A stretch of DNA of 64,000 bases from Sciurus carolinensis (GCF_902686445.1 NC_062219.1:148348057-148412056); one strand, 5' to 3'; positions 1-12,261 are shown, counted from the stretch's first letter. Numbers and translations: made by a program. The notes: a model not told the origin generated them from the sequence alone.

Positions 1-2746
1 TCTTGATTTTATAAACTACCCAGTTTCAGGTACTTCATCATAGTAGCAAAAGTAAGACAGTGCTATCATAGACCAAAAAGTCCACCTTGGGAATAGCTAA
101 GTGTTTTTCCAAGATTAGCTAGGACCTGGATGTTGTATTATAGCAGAAGGAGTAGTTGCAGGGGTGGGCTCATTTTTGTAGGTTACCTCCTGTTTATGGG
201 TTGTACCTTGGGGTACATTCTGAGACATGGAGAATTTGAAGAAAAGCCAAGTGTAGAAGTTTATCATTATTGTTCAGTACTTGAGGATCCATGCATGTGG
301 TTCAGCAGGACCATATATGCCAGAAAATGTACAATATTTCATATTTATGTAGTACTGCTCCATTGAATTCTACTAGAAGTTATAACTGTGCTGATTTTCA
401 CAATTAGATGCGGCAGTTAAGTGCATTTTCTAGGTGAGGAAACTAAGGCTCAGGTAGCCTTTAAAGTTTCCTCTAGACTAGATGGTTTCTTTTTAGGAAC
501 ATCACAATTTGAATCTACCATTGGCAGAATCAAAAGTCTATGCTCTTTTCATGGAATTCATTTTCATGGAGTTTCTCAGAGTGACTTACTTTATGGTAAT
601 ATGGTTTAATGAAAGGGCTTCTAGCCTCAAATAACTAAAATAAATTCAATCTAGCTTTAACAAAAAGGAAAATGTACTGTAAGGACAGGGGGTGTCTCAA
701 AATGCGGAATGCAGATGGCTTCCAGAAGGAACTGGAACTGAGAAGGGGAAAGCCATCATTCTCGTTCTCTGACTCCTCTCTCACCTCCTCCTTGCACATC
801 CGGTTTTTTGTTCCCTCTTTGGCTTATATAGGTTATGCAATATGGCTGCTGCTCCAACCAAGCACAGAGATTAGCCGCCCCTAAATCCCAGTTCCAAACT
901 CCGGATAGAGAAAATTCGACTGGCTCTGCTTCAGACAGACATTCATCCTGGTCTGTGGTCAGCTGTAGCCAAGGAGGCAGAGTCACATCACCCAGGTGTG
1001 GCTGCCGTGGAATTTGAGGCACCCTCCTTTCCTGTAGGTAGGTCTGACTCTGGCCTGTTCTTGCTCCTCTGGTTTGGCTGCCTCCACTCTGGGTCCTGTT
1101 ACAGGGAGAAGTCTAAGTTTCCTTCCGGGTCTCACCCATGATGATTGCTCTTTGAAGAGAAAACAACACTGGGACAGGCGTGGCCAACGTGTCATTGAGT
1201 CAACGATCCTCCACTTTTGAAGGGCATCATTGCTTTCCTTCTAACTCGTTCCTTATCCCGAGTGTCTCTGCCCATGAACGTGTGCGTACACATAAGTTCA
1301 GTTAGTGTATCTGTTCAGAAGAAATCACCAACTTCCTGTAGAGCTTGACTTGTCTCTTGGGCTGCAGCAGCAATAGCTCTACTTAAATCTCTTGGCCAAC
1401 AGAAAGTGAATTAAACCCTCCCCCAAACTGTTGTCTTTACGGCCTCCTTATAATGTGAAAAAGTCCCTTTCCCCCAAATCACTGCTTATCCAGAAGTGGG
1501 TCCAATGACTCTCTTCGGGCACACTGGGAAGAATAAATTCACCCTGAGTCCTTAGCAGCAAATGGTAGTCACCAACTCCATTCTCCGCAGAAGTAGCTCC
1601 TAAGGGAAGGAGGTCAAACCTCAGTACCCTGTTACACACCTGTGTACTTCCTATTTTCTTCTACAGCAGTTAGGAAGAAGAAAGTCAAGGAGAAAAATAT
1701 ATTGTTACATGTTTTATTGGTGGCCCAAACTTATGAATATTTAGCGTTCCAGAAGTTTGTTTGCAGACCAGTTGTTTAGAACTCGGAATTCACCTTACTA
1801 TGGAAACGATACTGTCCTTGCTAGTTAAGTTTCTAGCCAAACGGTGAGTGATGGTTTGGCCTATAACATGGCTGAAATGGTCATTGTGACCTTGAGGTTT
1901 TTCTCGTCAATGACTCTGAACTCAATAGCTTCCTGAATCCTTGTTCCCCAGAGCTTCTCTGAAGTTTGGTGCTTCTGGAATCTCGATTTTCTGTTACTCT
2001 AAAGGAGACAGGGAGAAACCATGGAGGTATTTGGGGACGCAGGGTGCGGGTGTTGAAAGACGCAGGGTGGTATCAAAGAAGGCAGGTGGAGGGGGAGGAT
2101 GTGCGTTTGATGTCCTCGGTGATTCCAGTGGGAAGGGCAGACTAGGCTGGGGAAGAGGAGCGGGAGGAAGGGCAGGCTGGCTGGCTGCATTTTTGGACAA
2201 GTAGGTATTGCCATTAATTGGTCAACGTCTGCCTTTAAAGTGCTCACTGACTCTTCTTTCTTGAGTGCGTTTCTTTGAGTTGTTCTTTCCCCGCCATTAG
2301 CCTGCAGTACATTTTGACAGCATTCCTCCTTTGCTGAGTCTCTGAACTCACCCCCTGGGCTGAGGCGTCAGGACTGCATGAAGTCCAGCCAGGTAGCCGC
2401 AAGGTGGGAGCCAGGTCCCCACTGCATGGTTGTCATCGCAGTGTGCCTTCCCGGGTCCTGCGCATGTGGCTTCGACAGATGATTTCATCTCCTTCTCCAA
2501 CTTGGAACCAGACAACCTCACATTCTCAGCAAACAGATGGACGACAAGGTTGAAAGAGGATCTGGTACTGAAATAGTCCTTGAGTCATCCTCTGACTGTT
2601 CCCTCGTCCCGGGCCCTTGCCTGCCCCTTGCAGAAGGCCAGTGCCGAGAATTCACTGTACTCGGAATTGCTGGCCTCCCGTCTCAGTGTACGCTTCATGT
2701 TTTTGTTTTGGGTCAAGGTTGGAACTCTGCTAATGTAAGAATTTTG
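1..2746. other. Intergenic DNA, no gene seen
   Basis: No coding exon, RNA gene or clear young repeat was recognised. A short stretch near 415-465 (gaggaaactaaggctcagg) looks like a MIR fragment in reverse. The part near 780-1030 may be an old interspersed repeat I cannot name. The small open frames here have no recognisable product. Confidence 0.5.
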
Positions 2747-2853
2747 CCTAGGACTAAGATATAGCTTGGTGGTAGGGCTCTTGTCTAGCACACATGAATG
2801 AGGCCCTGGGTCAATCCCCAGCACTGCCGAAAAAAAAAAAAAAAAAAAAAAAA
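2747..2853 (+). mobile_element. ID-type tRNA-like SINE
   Basis: The body reads atatagcttggtggtagggc ... ccctgggtcaatccccagcac and ends in a run of about 24 A. This is the A-box and B-box pattern of rodent ID SINEs. Flanking aagaattttg (2737-2746) and aagaatattg just after the A tail are a likely target-site duplication with one mismatch. Confidence 0.85.
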
Positions 2854-3417
2854 GAATATTGTCTAATTTGTTTTGGCAGAACACCTGGTCTTTTGCCCTC
2901 AGGAGATGTTTAAAAATAGAATTTATAATTAAAAGTTTTCTATCAACATTCTATTTTTGTCCTCTTTTAAAAAAACAAAACAACCCCCCCTCAAACCAAA
3001 AACTAAAACACAAAAATACAGCCCCTGACAGAAAATGGGGAGTGTGAGTCTTGTTGTCACCTATAACATTTTTTGGCAAGTGAAGGTAATCTGGCTGGAA
3101 ATCATTTGACTTGATCCTTGGGTTCTAGTGCTTGTCTGCACTTGTGACCGTGTGTGAACTCCGGATAGTCAGTGTGTCATTTGGTGCTTGATGCTAAGAC
3201 CTCAACACTCTTCACTAGATTAACATAGATTTCTATTCATTTCCATAGATTAGGGCTGTGCTGCTACAGCAAAACAGTGGATGAGCATGAAGCAATTAAT
3301 CCACCTGAATATTTGCTTATTCTAAACTGTGTGTATTATGCTCAAATGCCCTTTATTCGATCCTTGCTGGAAAGCAGTTATTGTGTCCTCTTCTTTGTGA
3401 TTACACCCTCCATTCGA
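2854..3417. other. Intergenic spacer, nothing recognised
   Basis: AT-rich DNA with simple A-rich and C-rich bits at 2968-3020. No gene or repeat family was identified. Confidence 0.4.
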
Positions 3418-3534
3418 TTTGATTTTTTTTTTTTTTTTTTAATGTGGTGCTAGGGATTCGACCCAGGGCCTTGTGCATGCAAAGCACACACTCTACCCCT
3501 GGGCCACACTCCCGGCCCCTCTGTTTGATTTTTT
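3418..3534 (-). mobile_element. ID-type SINE, reverse, with target-site duplication
   Basis: A T run (the reversed A tail) is followed by ggtgctagggattcgaccca and gcacacactctacccctggg, the reverse complement of an ID SINE. The duplication tttgatttttt is present at 3418-3428 and 3524-3534, although its T-rich end is ambiguous. Confidence 0.85.
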
Positions 3535-4322
3535 AATGCAGTATAAAATGCACTATAGCCTAATTCAGGGCATGTCATGGGTCACAGTGTCTCATCCTCA
3601 TTTGGAGGTATTTTTTGCTGTCAGGCTTTCTGGTAAGAGATGGAAGCTGAGTGAAATCACAGGAACTTGAGGAGCAATCTGAGCTGTTGAACTGAAGCCA
3701 TCAGCATAAATCAGCAGGTGGCCACCCAAGGTTACCCTGTTCTTTTGAAGATGAAGGTATCCATCTTCTAATTCCCTATCTCTCCCCAGTTTTGATAGTT
3801 TTAGGCAGGTCCTGTGACATCTGTTTGCCAAATGTGTGTAAAATATGTGTAAAAATTTTAGGAGGCAAAGATTGGAACTTTTTTTTTTTTCTTCAGGATT
3901 AAGTAGCACTGTGTAATGACATCGTTCACTCTCAAAAGTTTTCTGTGTTGCTCAATGCATGGATTACTTCCACCAAAAGAGGATAACACTTGGGATGACG
4001 ATTTTCAAGGTAACCATAGGGCGAGAGCTGCAGCCTTTGTGCGTGCGTTGGATCACATAGGAGGAAGAAAGAGGTTTGACAGGCCTCCCCTGATCCCAGG
4101 AGAATTGTCTGGGAGTTTTGGACTCATTCACCTTCACCTGGGGCGGTGAACAAGTCTTTTCTCCTCAAGCCATTTCTGTTTGCTGTGTTGATGTCTTACA
4201 TGACTGAACTGTGCTTTCATGATGCTTATCAGAGAAGTCATAAAATACCCCTCTGCTCTCTAGATAAAATTTGACAGCTGTATGTGATGTTAACGTATCA
4301 CCTAATGGTCCCCCTTGGGTTT
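3535..4322. other. Intergenic spacer, nothing recognised
   Basis: I see no gene, RNA or clear repeat. Short open frames on both strands have no recognisable similarity. Confidence 0.4.
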
Positions 4323-4451
4323 AAGAAAGCATTGGGGGCTGGGGAGATGGCTCAGTTGGTAAAGTGCTTGCCTTGCAAGCACAGGGCCCTGGGATCGATC
4401 CCCAGCACCGCAATAAATAAATGAATAAATAAATAAAAAAGAAAGCATTGG
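4323..4451 (+). mobile_element. ID-type SINE with a perfect 13-nt target-site duplication
   Basis: The element gggctggggagatggctcag ... gggatcgatccccagcac ends in an (AATA)n tail. The direct repeat aagaaagcattgg flanks it exactly at 4323-4335 and 4439-4451. The perfect duplication and near-consensus body suggest a fairly recent insertion. Confidence 0.92.
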
Positions 4452-4794
4452 ATATTAATATACATTTAGGAATAAAGTTAGGGTTGACTTTTCCTGATTG
4501 TGTTTTGCTTTTATTGGAGCTTGAAAAAGCTTAAAATTAGTAGTTCTAAATGTTTGTCATTTTTTTTCTTAGTTCCTCATTGTGTTTAAGAAATTTTGCT
4601 TTCCACCATTGCTATGACTTTGCTTTCGATTTCTTTTGCCCAGAAAGCCCTTCTTCCTCCTGCCCCTTGTCTTCCCACACGGCTCTCTGTTAAATTCTCC
4701 AGATTCTGGAGGGCTGGGCTCAAGAAGCTGCCTGTCTTCCTGGATCCCAGAGAGGCCTGGCATGCTCTGACCAGTTAACGTGTCTGACCTGTCT

Positions 4795-4895
4795 TTTCCT
4801 ACACCACTTGAAAATTGTATTTTGTTTATCTTTGTGTTCATAGCACCTGATAGAGAACCTGGTAGATAATAGGAGCTTAATAAACGTTTTTCAAA
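4795..4895 (+). repeat. L2 LINE 3' end
   Basis: The stretch tagcacctgatagagaacct followed by ggtagataataggagcttaataaacg matches the characteristic 3' end of the old mammalian L2 LINE. Confidence 0.65.
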
Positions 4896-6380
4896 TGAAG
4901 CATTGCACCAAGAGAGGAATCCCAGAAGAGGGTATCTAACTCTATGTGAAGGGAAAGGTAGGTAGTGGAAGTGTCCCAGAAAAGACAGACCTCGAATGAC
5001 ATTTCCTGTGAGGAGGAGCTATTAGCAGATGAGAAGGGCAGGGAAGAATGACCTTGGTAAATAGAAAACTAGAGGAAAACGTGAATGTGGAATTTGAGGT
5101 GCTTAGAAATAGCAAAGTATAGTTGGAACTTAAATGCAAAGTGAAAAAGACTGAAAAGAAATTGGCTCTAAAAAGGATGGCAGGTTCTATGTTATTTTGA
5201 ATTTTGTGCCAGTTAAAATAATTATTTAGGTTATTAGCCAGAATTACCTCTGTACTGCACTGATCAGCAGTATAAAAGCCAGGTGTGGGACTGGATTTCA
5301 TGAGGTTATTTGATTAGAAGAGCTTTGCGTGATAATTACTTCAAAGGAAACGGATGGGTTTATCAGTCTTTGTTTAAAACAAATGTTTGCTAAAATCACA
5401 AACTAAGATCTTAAAAGGTTCAAGGGCATTCTTCCTGACTTAGAGACAAAAACCCTGGAATCTCAATTTAACCTCAATGATTATCCATGTCTCATGTCGT
5501 GAGACAACTTTATAGCTGAAGCTGTGTTTTTCATGAAGTTTTCCTGGTACATCAGTTGTCAACCACTTAAGGATGTGATACTCATGGTTCGTAAGTAGAT
5601 AAGCCTAGATCATTTACTCTAATGACAAGTTTTATGAAGATCAAAGGAGGTAATATCTATAAAATGCTTAGTCCCAAGCACTATGCCTGGCACCCTCTGA
5701 GGACTCGACTCAACAGCATGGTCTGATTCTTCTCCCCCACCAGAGCTGAGGAAGCCTCCACTTTGTGATTATGAACTTAGAGAAGTAACTTTGAGAAAAC
5801 AAGTCCATGCCTCCAATTGTCCCTTTGCTGATTTGTCCTCTCTTTCGAAAAAGTCTGGACTCTCCTTGGTGGTTTTAAGCAAGGCCTCCTTTTTCAGATA
5901 TGCTTGCTGTGTGAGTCTTAGGCCATCAAGGATGTTCTGGTGGGAGGGCAAACTCTTCACACCTCCGTGTGTCTATGCATTTCAGCGATTGCTTGTATTA
6001 CAAATAGTTCTGGTCCTGCTCACCTGAAAGTTTCAGGGAATCACACAGAGGCCTTCTTGACATGTCAGGCAAAGGCTTTCCTCTGTTGGTGGTGGGCAGC
6101 AGGTTTGCCCAGGTTTCTAATAATGAGGAGGAGCTGAGACGCTGCACGGAATGACAAAAACTTACACCAGGGTTTTGGTGGGCATAATGTAGGAGTATCA
6201 CATGCCTTTGGTTTGTTTGGATTAAATTCCAAAATGATATAATCACCTGACTATTAAGCATAATTAATTGCCTTGTTTTCTACCTGGAGGTGTAATGGTT
6301 CCAGATTTGCAAGTTAGAATGCATTCTGCAATAAGATAATGAAACATGAACAATTGTCCCTGTGATCTGTTCTGTGGCAG
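4896..6380. other. Intergenic spacer with a MIR-like fragment
   Basis: The part near 5640-5700 (aaaatgcttagtcccaagca followed by ctatgcctggcac) looks like a MIR 3' half. The remainder has no recognised gene or repeat. Confidence 0.4.
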
Positions 6381-7060
6381 GGTAGGGCAGGGCGCCTGCT
6401 GGCAGCACTCTGAGACGTTTCAGGTAGCATTTCTTTGGAAATGCACGTTTTTCTTGTGCTTCAGTTTGAAAGGCGATGAGGCTAACCCGGCTTTCCCCCA
6501 GCTCTCTCCAGACGGAAGTGAACTGACACCTTTCTGTGAATAACTGCAGGCAGGGTGCTTGCTGGTAAGCGCAGTGCGTTCCTACTATGGCGCTCAGGAC
6601 CGCAGGCCCCTTCCCGTCTACCGGGCAGGAGCAAAGGACTGTGCCCAGGCCAGTGGGAAGCGCGGGAAGTCTGAGCGCCCTTGGGGCCGCGGCTCTGCCA
6701 TTTTTTGTATGATCTCAATCTGTAACTATTCATTTGTTGGCTCATAACTTTAAAAATCATTTTGGAAAGACCCCTTTCGGCAGAGTATGAGCTTAAAAAG
6801 TGCAAGTTAAATGAAAAAAAATCAAAAACCAAACTTCTGTTTCTCAAAGATGGTGGCGGCTAATCTGTAATTCACGAATCGACCCAAACAGCATCAGTTG
6901 TAATTATCTTAAGAATAGTTGGTCCAAAGACGGGGATCGAGCACGTGCCGCCGCAGCGGGTGTCCCGCATTTTCCACTCGGTGAAGCATGACTCCTCCTT
7001 CAGTTCAAACGACTTTTCCAAATCTGTTTCGCCCGTCATCAATATTAAGTTTTCTTATGC
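6380..7060. promoter_or_regulatory. CpG-enriched non-coding segment, possible regulatory element
   Basis: CpGs are locally more frequent than in the flanks, clustered at 6540-6700 and 6840-6980. One part reads aaagatggtggcggc, close to a YY1-type motif, and is followed by homeobox-like taattc and taatta motifs. It is not an obvious repeat and no protein was recognised. Enhancer function is only an inference. Confidence 0.3.
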
Positions 7061-7324
7061 ATGTATGAAGAGTGAATTTAAAGTTGCCAATGTGAATGAC
7101 TCCATTAGCAGAAGAGCAATTTGCGCACAGTTTTAAATCATGCAGTTTTTATACTAATATTACCAGATGCTTCAAATGGAATCCTAGTTTATGACTTGAA
7201 AGATTTATTTTCATCTAATTTATGGAACTAAAGTGTTTAGAAAAATCATTCTACTGAAGTTTAAATACTATATTATAACTGTGAATTCTAATGTAAATTT
7301 GGTCCAAAATTTTATCATCAAAAC

Positions 7325-7572
7325 TAAAATTTAAGCGAGGCATGGTGGCTGGTGCCTCCGTGGGAGGCTGAGGCAGGAGGATCATGAGTTCAAAGCCAGC
7401 CTCAGCAGCTTAGTGAGGCCTTAAGCAACTCAGGGAGACCCTATCTCAAAATATTAAAAAGGGCTGGGGATGTGGTTCAGTGGTAAAGCGCCCCTGGGTT
7501 CAATCCCCAGTACCAAACATAAATAAATGAATAAATAAAATAAAATAAAAAATAAATAAAAAATAAAATTTA
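7325..7572 (+). mobile_element. Composite 7SL(B1-like)+ID SINE of squirrel type
   Basis: The 5' part aggcatggtggctggtgcct ... gggaggctgaggcaggagga is 7SL-derived. The 3' part ggctggggatgtggttcagt ... gggttcaatccccagtacc is ID-like, followed by an (AAATA)n tail. The repeat taaaattta at 7325-7333 and 7564-7572 is a plausible 9-nt target-site duplication. This composite is a main reason for assigning the window to a squirrel. Confidence 0.9.
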
Positions 7573-7795
7573 TTTTTAAACAGCTTTATGAAGGTAAAAT
7601 TTGCATATCAGAAATTTCACCCATTTTAAGCTTATCGCTTGTTGGCGTTTAGTAGGTTTATGCAGCTGGGTAATCATCACTGCCATCCAGTTTAGAACAC
7701 TTTGGTCCCTCCACGTGATCTGGTGTCCCTTTGCAATCAATACCCACCTTCCCATCCAGCCTCAGGCAACCACTGAAAATTATCTATTTTTTCAG
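7573..7795 (-). repeat. Old L1 3' UTR fragment, reverse
   Basis: The text aacagctttatgaaggtaaa, then aatttcacccattttaagc and caactgaaa-type sequence to about 7795, resembles the reverse complement of an ancient L1M 3' UTR. It is diverged and has no open frame. Confidence 0.55.
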
Positions 7796-8640
7796 TGAAT
7801 GTGCACATACGTGTTTTGGTGACATAATGTCAGAATATAAACAATGGAATTGCTTAAGAGAGAAATCCATGGAGCAGAAAATGGCACATATAGCCCATTT
7901 CATTCAAACAAACTGCAGTAGAAATAGTTGCCAAAATTTACAAATGCAAATGTTTTTCTGTATGCAACAAGTAGTCGAATTGTGAAATTTTTGTGACAAA
8001 ACCGATGTTGAATATAAAGCAGGCAGTGCATGCTTTTTCTCTCTGCAGACCATTATCAATCCAATTTTTGTTTTGAATCTTTGAAAAGCTACTGTGAAAA
8101 TCTGTGCCTACTAATATTATGGACTTTTTTCTTTTTGCAAAGAAAGTTTTGGTTGTATTTTCTTGGAAAATTAAAATTAAGGTAAATAAGCAAAATATTC
8201 ACCTTTTGCAATTTTACATATTGCACTAATGGAAAATGAAGCTTGCAAACAGGAATGTTCTGGAACTCATCCTTATAAATACAAGGTAGGACCTGAGCAG
8301 ATTAAATAATAAGAACTCAAACAGACAGCACACAGGATTTCATTTAGAAACCTTGTAATTATACTTGGAATATTGGGACTTGTAAGAATCTTTTGATGAA
8401 ACTAGTGTTTTTAACAGGATATATTTTTCTTTTTAGAAGAATTCAAAGTATACTGAACTTTAGAAGGCCTGCAATTTCTAGGTATCTAAATTTGGTTAAA
8501 TAGTAACTAGAACCATAAATAGACACAATTTGTTTGATGAGTTTTGTTGGCATGATTTTTTCTCAAGAAAAGATATTATAAGCAAAAGATAATATTTTTG
8601 AAAATAATTTTACATATTACAATCTAAAAGGAAAATTAAG

Positions 8641-9478
8641 AATATACTTCATTTGAGAAAATATACCGATGATTAATAAATATATGAAAAAGTGTTCAAC
8701 ATCTCTAGTAATTAGAGAAATGCAAATTAAAACAACTCTTAAGATTTCATCTTACTCCAATTAGAATGCCTATTATCAAGAACACAAACAATAATAAATG
8801 GTGTGGATGTGGGGAAAAAGGCATACTTTTCCGTTGTTGGTGGAGTTGCAAATAGGTGCAGCTACTCTGGAAAGCAGTGTGGAGATTCCTCAGAAAACTT
8901 GGAATGGAACCACCTTTTGATCCAGTTATCCCTCTCCTCAGTTTATACCCGAAAGACTTAAAATTAGCATGCTACAGTAGAGCAGCCACATCAATGTTTA
9001 TAGCAGCTCAATTCACAATAGCTAGATTGTGGAACCAACTAGATGCCCTTCCACAGGTGAATGGATAAAGAAACTGTTGTATATGTACACAATGGAATAT
9101 TATTCAGTCATAAGGAAGAATAATATTATGGCATTTGCAGATAAATGGATGGAATTGGGGAATATCATGCTAAGTGAAATAAGCCAATCCCTAAAGACCA
9201 AAGGCCGAATGTTTTCCTTGATAAGTGGATGATGATACATAATGGGGGTGGGGGACTGGGAGGTGAGAGAAGAATGGAGGAACTTTAGATTATGTAGAGG
9301 GAAATGAGGGGTATGAAAAATGGTGGAATGAGACAGACATCATTGCCCTATGTACGTGTATGATTACATGAATGGTGTGACTCTACATCATGCACAACCA
9401 TAGAAATGAAAAGATGTACCCCATTTGTGTACAATGAATCAAAATGCAGTCTGTAAAAATAAAAAAAAATAAAAAAAA
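8641..9478 (+). mobile_element. 5'-truncated L1: ORF2 C-terminal end and 3' UTR
   Basis: Starting at 8656, after the duplicated target site 8641-8655, the sequence follows the last part of L1 ORF2 (aacatctctagtaattagag, ggatggaattggggaatatc, gctaagtgaaataagcc) and then a G-rich 3' UTR ending in an A-rich tail at about 9455-9478. The ORF2 frame is broken, so no protein is expected. The left duplication aatatacttcatttg recurs only at 10017-10031, beyond the extra segment listed next, so the insertion appears to extend to 10016. Confidence 0.9.
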
Positions 9479-10016
9479 GATAAGGAATTGCTCTCAAAAC
9501 TGTTGAGTAATATCTGGGAAGCCTAAGGCAACTTCACATGGCCAATTTAAATCTCCTGAGACTGTGCCTCAAAGTGTTTTAACAGTAGAGAAGCAGTGGA
9601 CACTTACCCTCTCTGCACTAGCAAAGCTTAGGAATGCCAAGACCAAAACCACCCTGCACCCCTGCACTCCTGCCTTAAGGACTTTCTCCATGAAGCCCAC
9701 AGACCCCTTTGTACTGAAACACAACCTTCTCCACAGAGTGTGAGCAACCTCAGAGCAAAAAGCCAAAGCTGCAACATATTTATCTTACTATACCAGGTGG
9801 CTAGCTCAAACCTCATCTGACTTCAAAAGGCTACAGTTGCAGAGAAGACGATAATGGTTCAAAAATGCTGCATCTACATACAATATATTTTCAGGGTGAA
9901 CCATTTGAATTCGTTAAAAGTCAAGTTCTGCAGGAGTTAATTTTTCAGTTAACTCTGACCTCTTTGAGCAAAATGTACAAGATAAAATTAAATAAATTCA
10001 CTTAAGAGTTAAAAAA
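9479..10016 (+). mobile_element. Probable L1 3'-transduced segment
   Basis: This roughly 540-nt stretch follows the L1 A-rich tail and has no L1 character. It ends with aataaa (9991-9996), 14 nt further a run of A (10011-10018), and then the second copy of the 15-nt target-site duplication (10017-10031). This is the expected layout when L1 transcription reads through its own poly(A) signal, uses a downstream one, and the extra flank is co-mobilised. Small open frames in it have no recognised product. Confidence 0.75.
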
Positions 10017-10169
10017 AATATACTTCATTTGGAATTTTTCCTGAATTTAGTAGGTATTTGAGCATAAAGGAGAGTATTTTCTCAAAATTATTATGGTCTA
10101 CAGAAAAGTCAAGTGTCATCAATTTCAAATTTATTAACTATGAAATACACCTTGAAGGATATTTTTATT

Positions 10170-10827
10170 AAAAACATAGGAACCTCTATACTGCTTTCCA
10201 TAATGGTTGCACCATTTGGCCCAGTTACCCACTCCTCAGTTTATACTCAAAGGACTTAAAATCAACATACGACAGTGACACAGCCACATCAATGTTTACA
10301 GCAGTTCAATTCACAATAGCTAAACTATGGAACCAGCCTAGGTGCCCTTCGATAGATTAATGAATAAAGAAAATGTGATATATAGACACACACGGTGGAA
10401 TATTACTCAGCTTTAAAGAAGAATGAATTTCTGGCATTTGCTGGTGAATGGATGGAGATAGAGAATATCATGCTAAGTGAAATAAGTCAAACCCAAAAAA
10501 CCAAAGGCCGAATGTTTTCTCTGATATGCTGAAGCTAATTCACAATAAGGGGGTGGGGTAGGGAAGAATAGAGTTACTTTATATTAGGTAGAGGGGAGTG
10601 AAGGGAGGGGAAGGGGTATGGGGGAGGAAGGAGAGTAGCGTGAAACAGACATCATTACCTCATGCACATGTATGACTGCATGACTGATGTGATCTTGCAA
10701 TATGTATAATTAGGAAAGGAGAGTTTACACTCCATATATGTATGAGATATCAAAATATATAAATGCATTCTACTGTCATATACAACTCATTAGAACAAAT
10801 AAAATAAAATAAATTAAAAAAAACATA
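10170..10827 (+). mobile_element. Second 5'-truncated L1 3' end
   Basis: The sequence repeats the same L1 landmarks as the copy at 8656-9478 (accaaaggccgaatgttttc, gtgaaataagtc) and ends at aacaaataaaataaaataaa. Short flanking repeats aaaaacata at 10170-10178 and 10819-10827 may be a 9-nt target-site duplication. The two copies clearly differ, so they are separate insertions. Confidence 0.85.
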
Positions 10828-11062
10828 TTGAACATACTACATCCATGCTTATCTAATCAAACACCATTGCATGGAATAGTACCATAAATCGATAGAAATC
10901 AGCTATTTGTGGAAAAAGTATTCGTAAAATACATTGCAGAAAAAGTGTTAATAACCGAAAGTTAAAAAGAGCTCTTATAAATCGACAGGAAAAATATCAA
11001 CCATTATAAAGCAAAACCGACAAAGAAGATGAATAGGCGATGGGCAGAGTGACGCTAAGATG

Positions 11063-11063
<1 letters not shown>

Positions 11064-11106
<43 letters not shown>

Positions 11107-11116
11107 CCACACACAC
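11064..11116. repeat. (TG)n microsatellite with a CACACA arm
   Basis: A TG run to about 11101 is followed by cgcgcc and cacacacac. The gtgtgtgtg at 11093-11101 and cacacacac at 11108-11116 can pair as a hairpin. Length polymorphism is likely. Confidence 0.9.
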
Positions 11117-11159
11117 CATGTGTGATTAAATGAGCACAGAGGAGATGTTTAGAAGACAC

Positions 11160-11760
11160 CAGCATCTGTTGACCTTGGTTCGGGGGCGAGCGAGGGACTG
11201 ACGTGAGCAGAAAGTCAATGACAAGATCCCGACACTCTTTCACCGACGCCTGAGGGAGTTCCGTGGCTGCATGGTCAGGGTGCCCCTGAGTGCCACAGCT
11301 GAGGAGCAGAGGCAGGGCTGGTGGAGGCCGGCCTGCCTCCCTGGGGAGAACCCGAGAATGCATTATCTTCTTCCCTCCCGATGAGATCGGTCCTTGCAGC
11401 GAGTGACATGGTGGCTTCGGGACTGGGTACCCCTCAGGTGATCAGACCAGCAGGCGTTCAGGAGTTGCCGTGGGGCCCTGGGAAGACAGCTCCTCGCTAA
11501 GGCGGGCTGCGCGGCAGCGACGGCTCCTTCCAGCAGCCCATCCTGCGTCCCATCGGATTTACTCGGAACAGGATTCACCTCCAGGGGAGCGAGGAGGATG
11601 TGCTTTGGGAACCTGACTTGTAAGAAGGCCCTCCCTGCCATCCCGTCTTGCTGGAGATGGCAATATTGTCACATGCAGTTTGGGGTCCTTGCTACACTGG
11701 CCAAGTCCCCAAGGTGCCCCTTGTGAGGACCGTACACGTGACGCGTGCCTGCGAGATGCC
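11160..11760. promoter_or_regulatory. CpG-rich segment without a recognised gene
   Basis: I count by hand about 32 CpGs in 600 nt, with G+C near 60 percent by eye, so it is close to CpG-island levels. It lies about 5.5 kb upstream of the promoter island. No known repeat family or protein was recognised. It could be a distal regulatory element or an unannotated promoter. Confidence 0.4.
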
Positions 11761-12261
11761 TTGAAACCACAGCCCACTCTCCTGAGGCCTGTTCTGTGGG
11801 GGACTTCAGGTGAGCAGCAGTGAATGTGGAAGGAGAGTGGACTTTTCCATCCGAGGGGAACGTTTCTTCCTCATCTAACGTGAGACGGGCTCCCCCAACT
11901 CCAGGCACCCGCAGCTCCTGGTCCTCTCCCTACTCGTCCTCCAGCCCTGACGCCTGTGCCTGACCTCTGTTTCTTTGATCTCTGCAGATGATGATGTGTG
12001 TTAGTTCCATCCAGCTTCTGAGTTCAAGGGGGACCTGGTGATTCACTCTTGTGGGAAGAGGAAGGTGGGGTGGTGCGGAGGAGAAGGTGGGAAAAGAAGA
12101 GTGTCAGTCATTAAGTCGTAGGGGAAATGTAAGTTTGCAAGGGATCTTTCAAGAGGGCTCCTAGAACACTAATATCTGTGGTATTCCTGCCGATGAATAA
12201 TTTGGGTCTGAAAGAGCAGAGCTGCCCATCTGTTAGACCGAGATGTATTCTGACTTTATAA

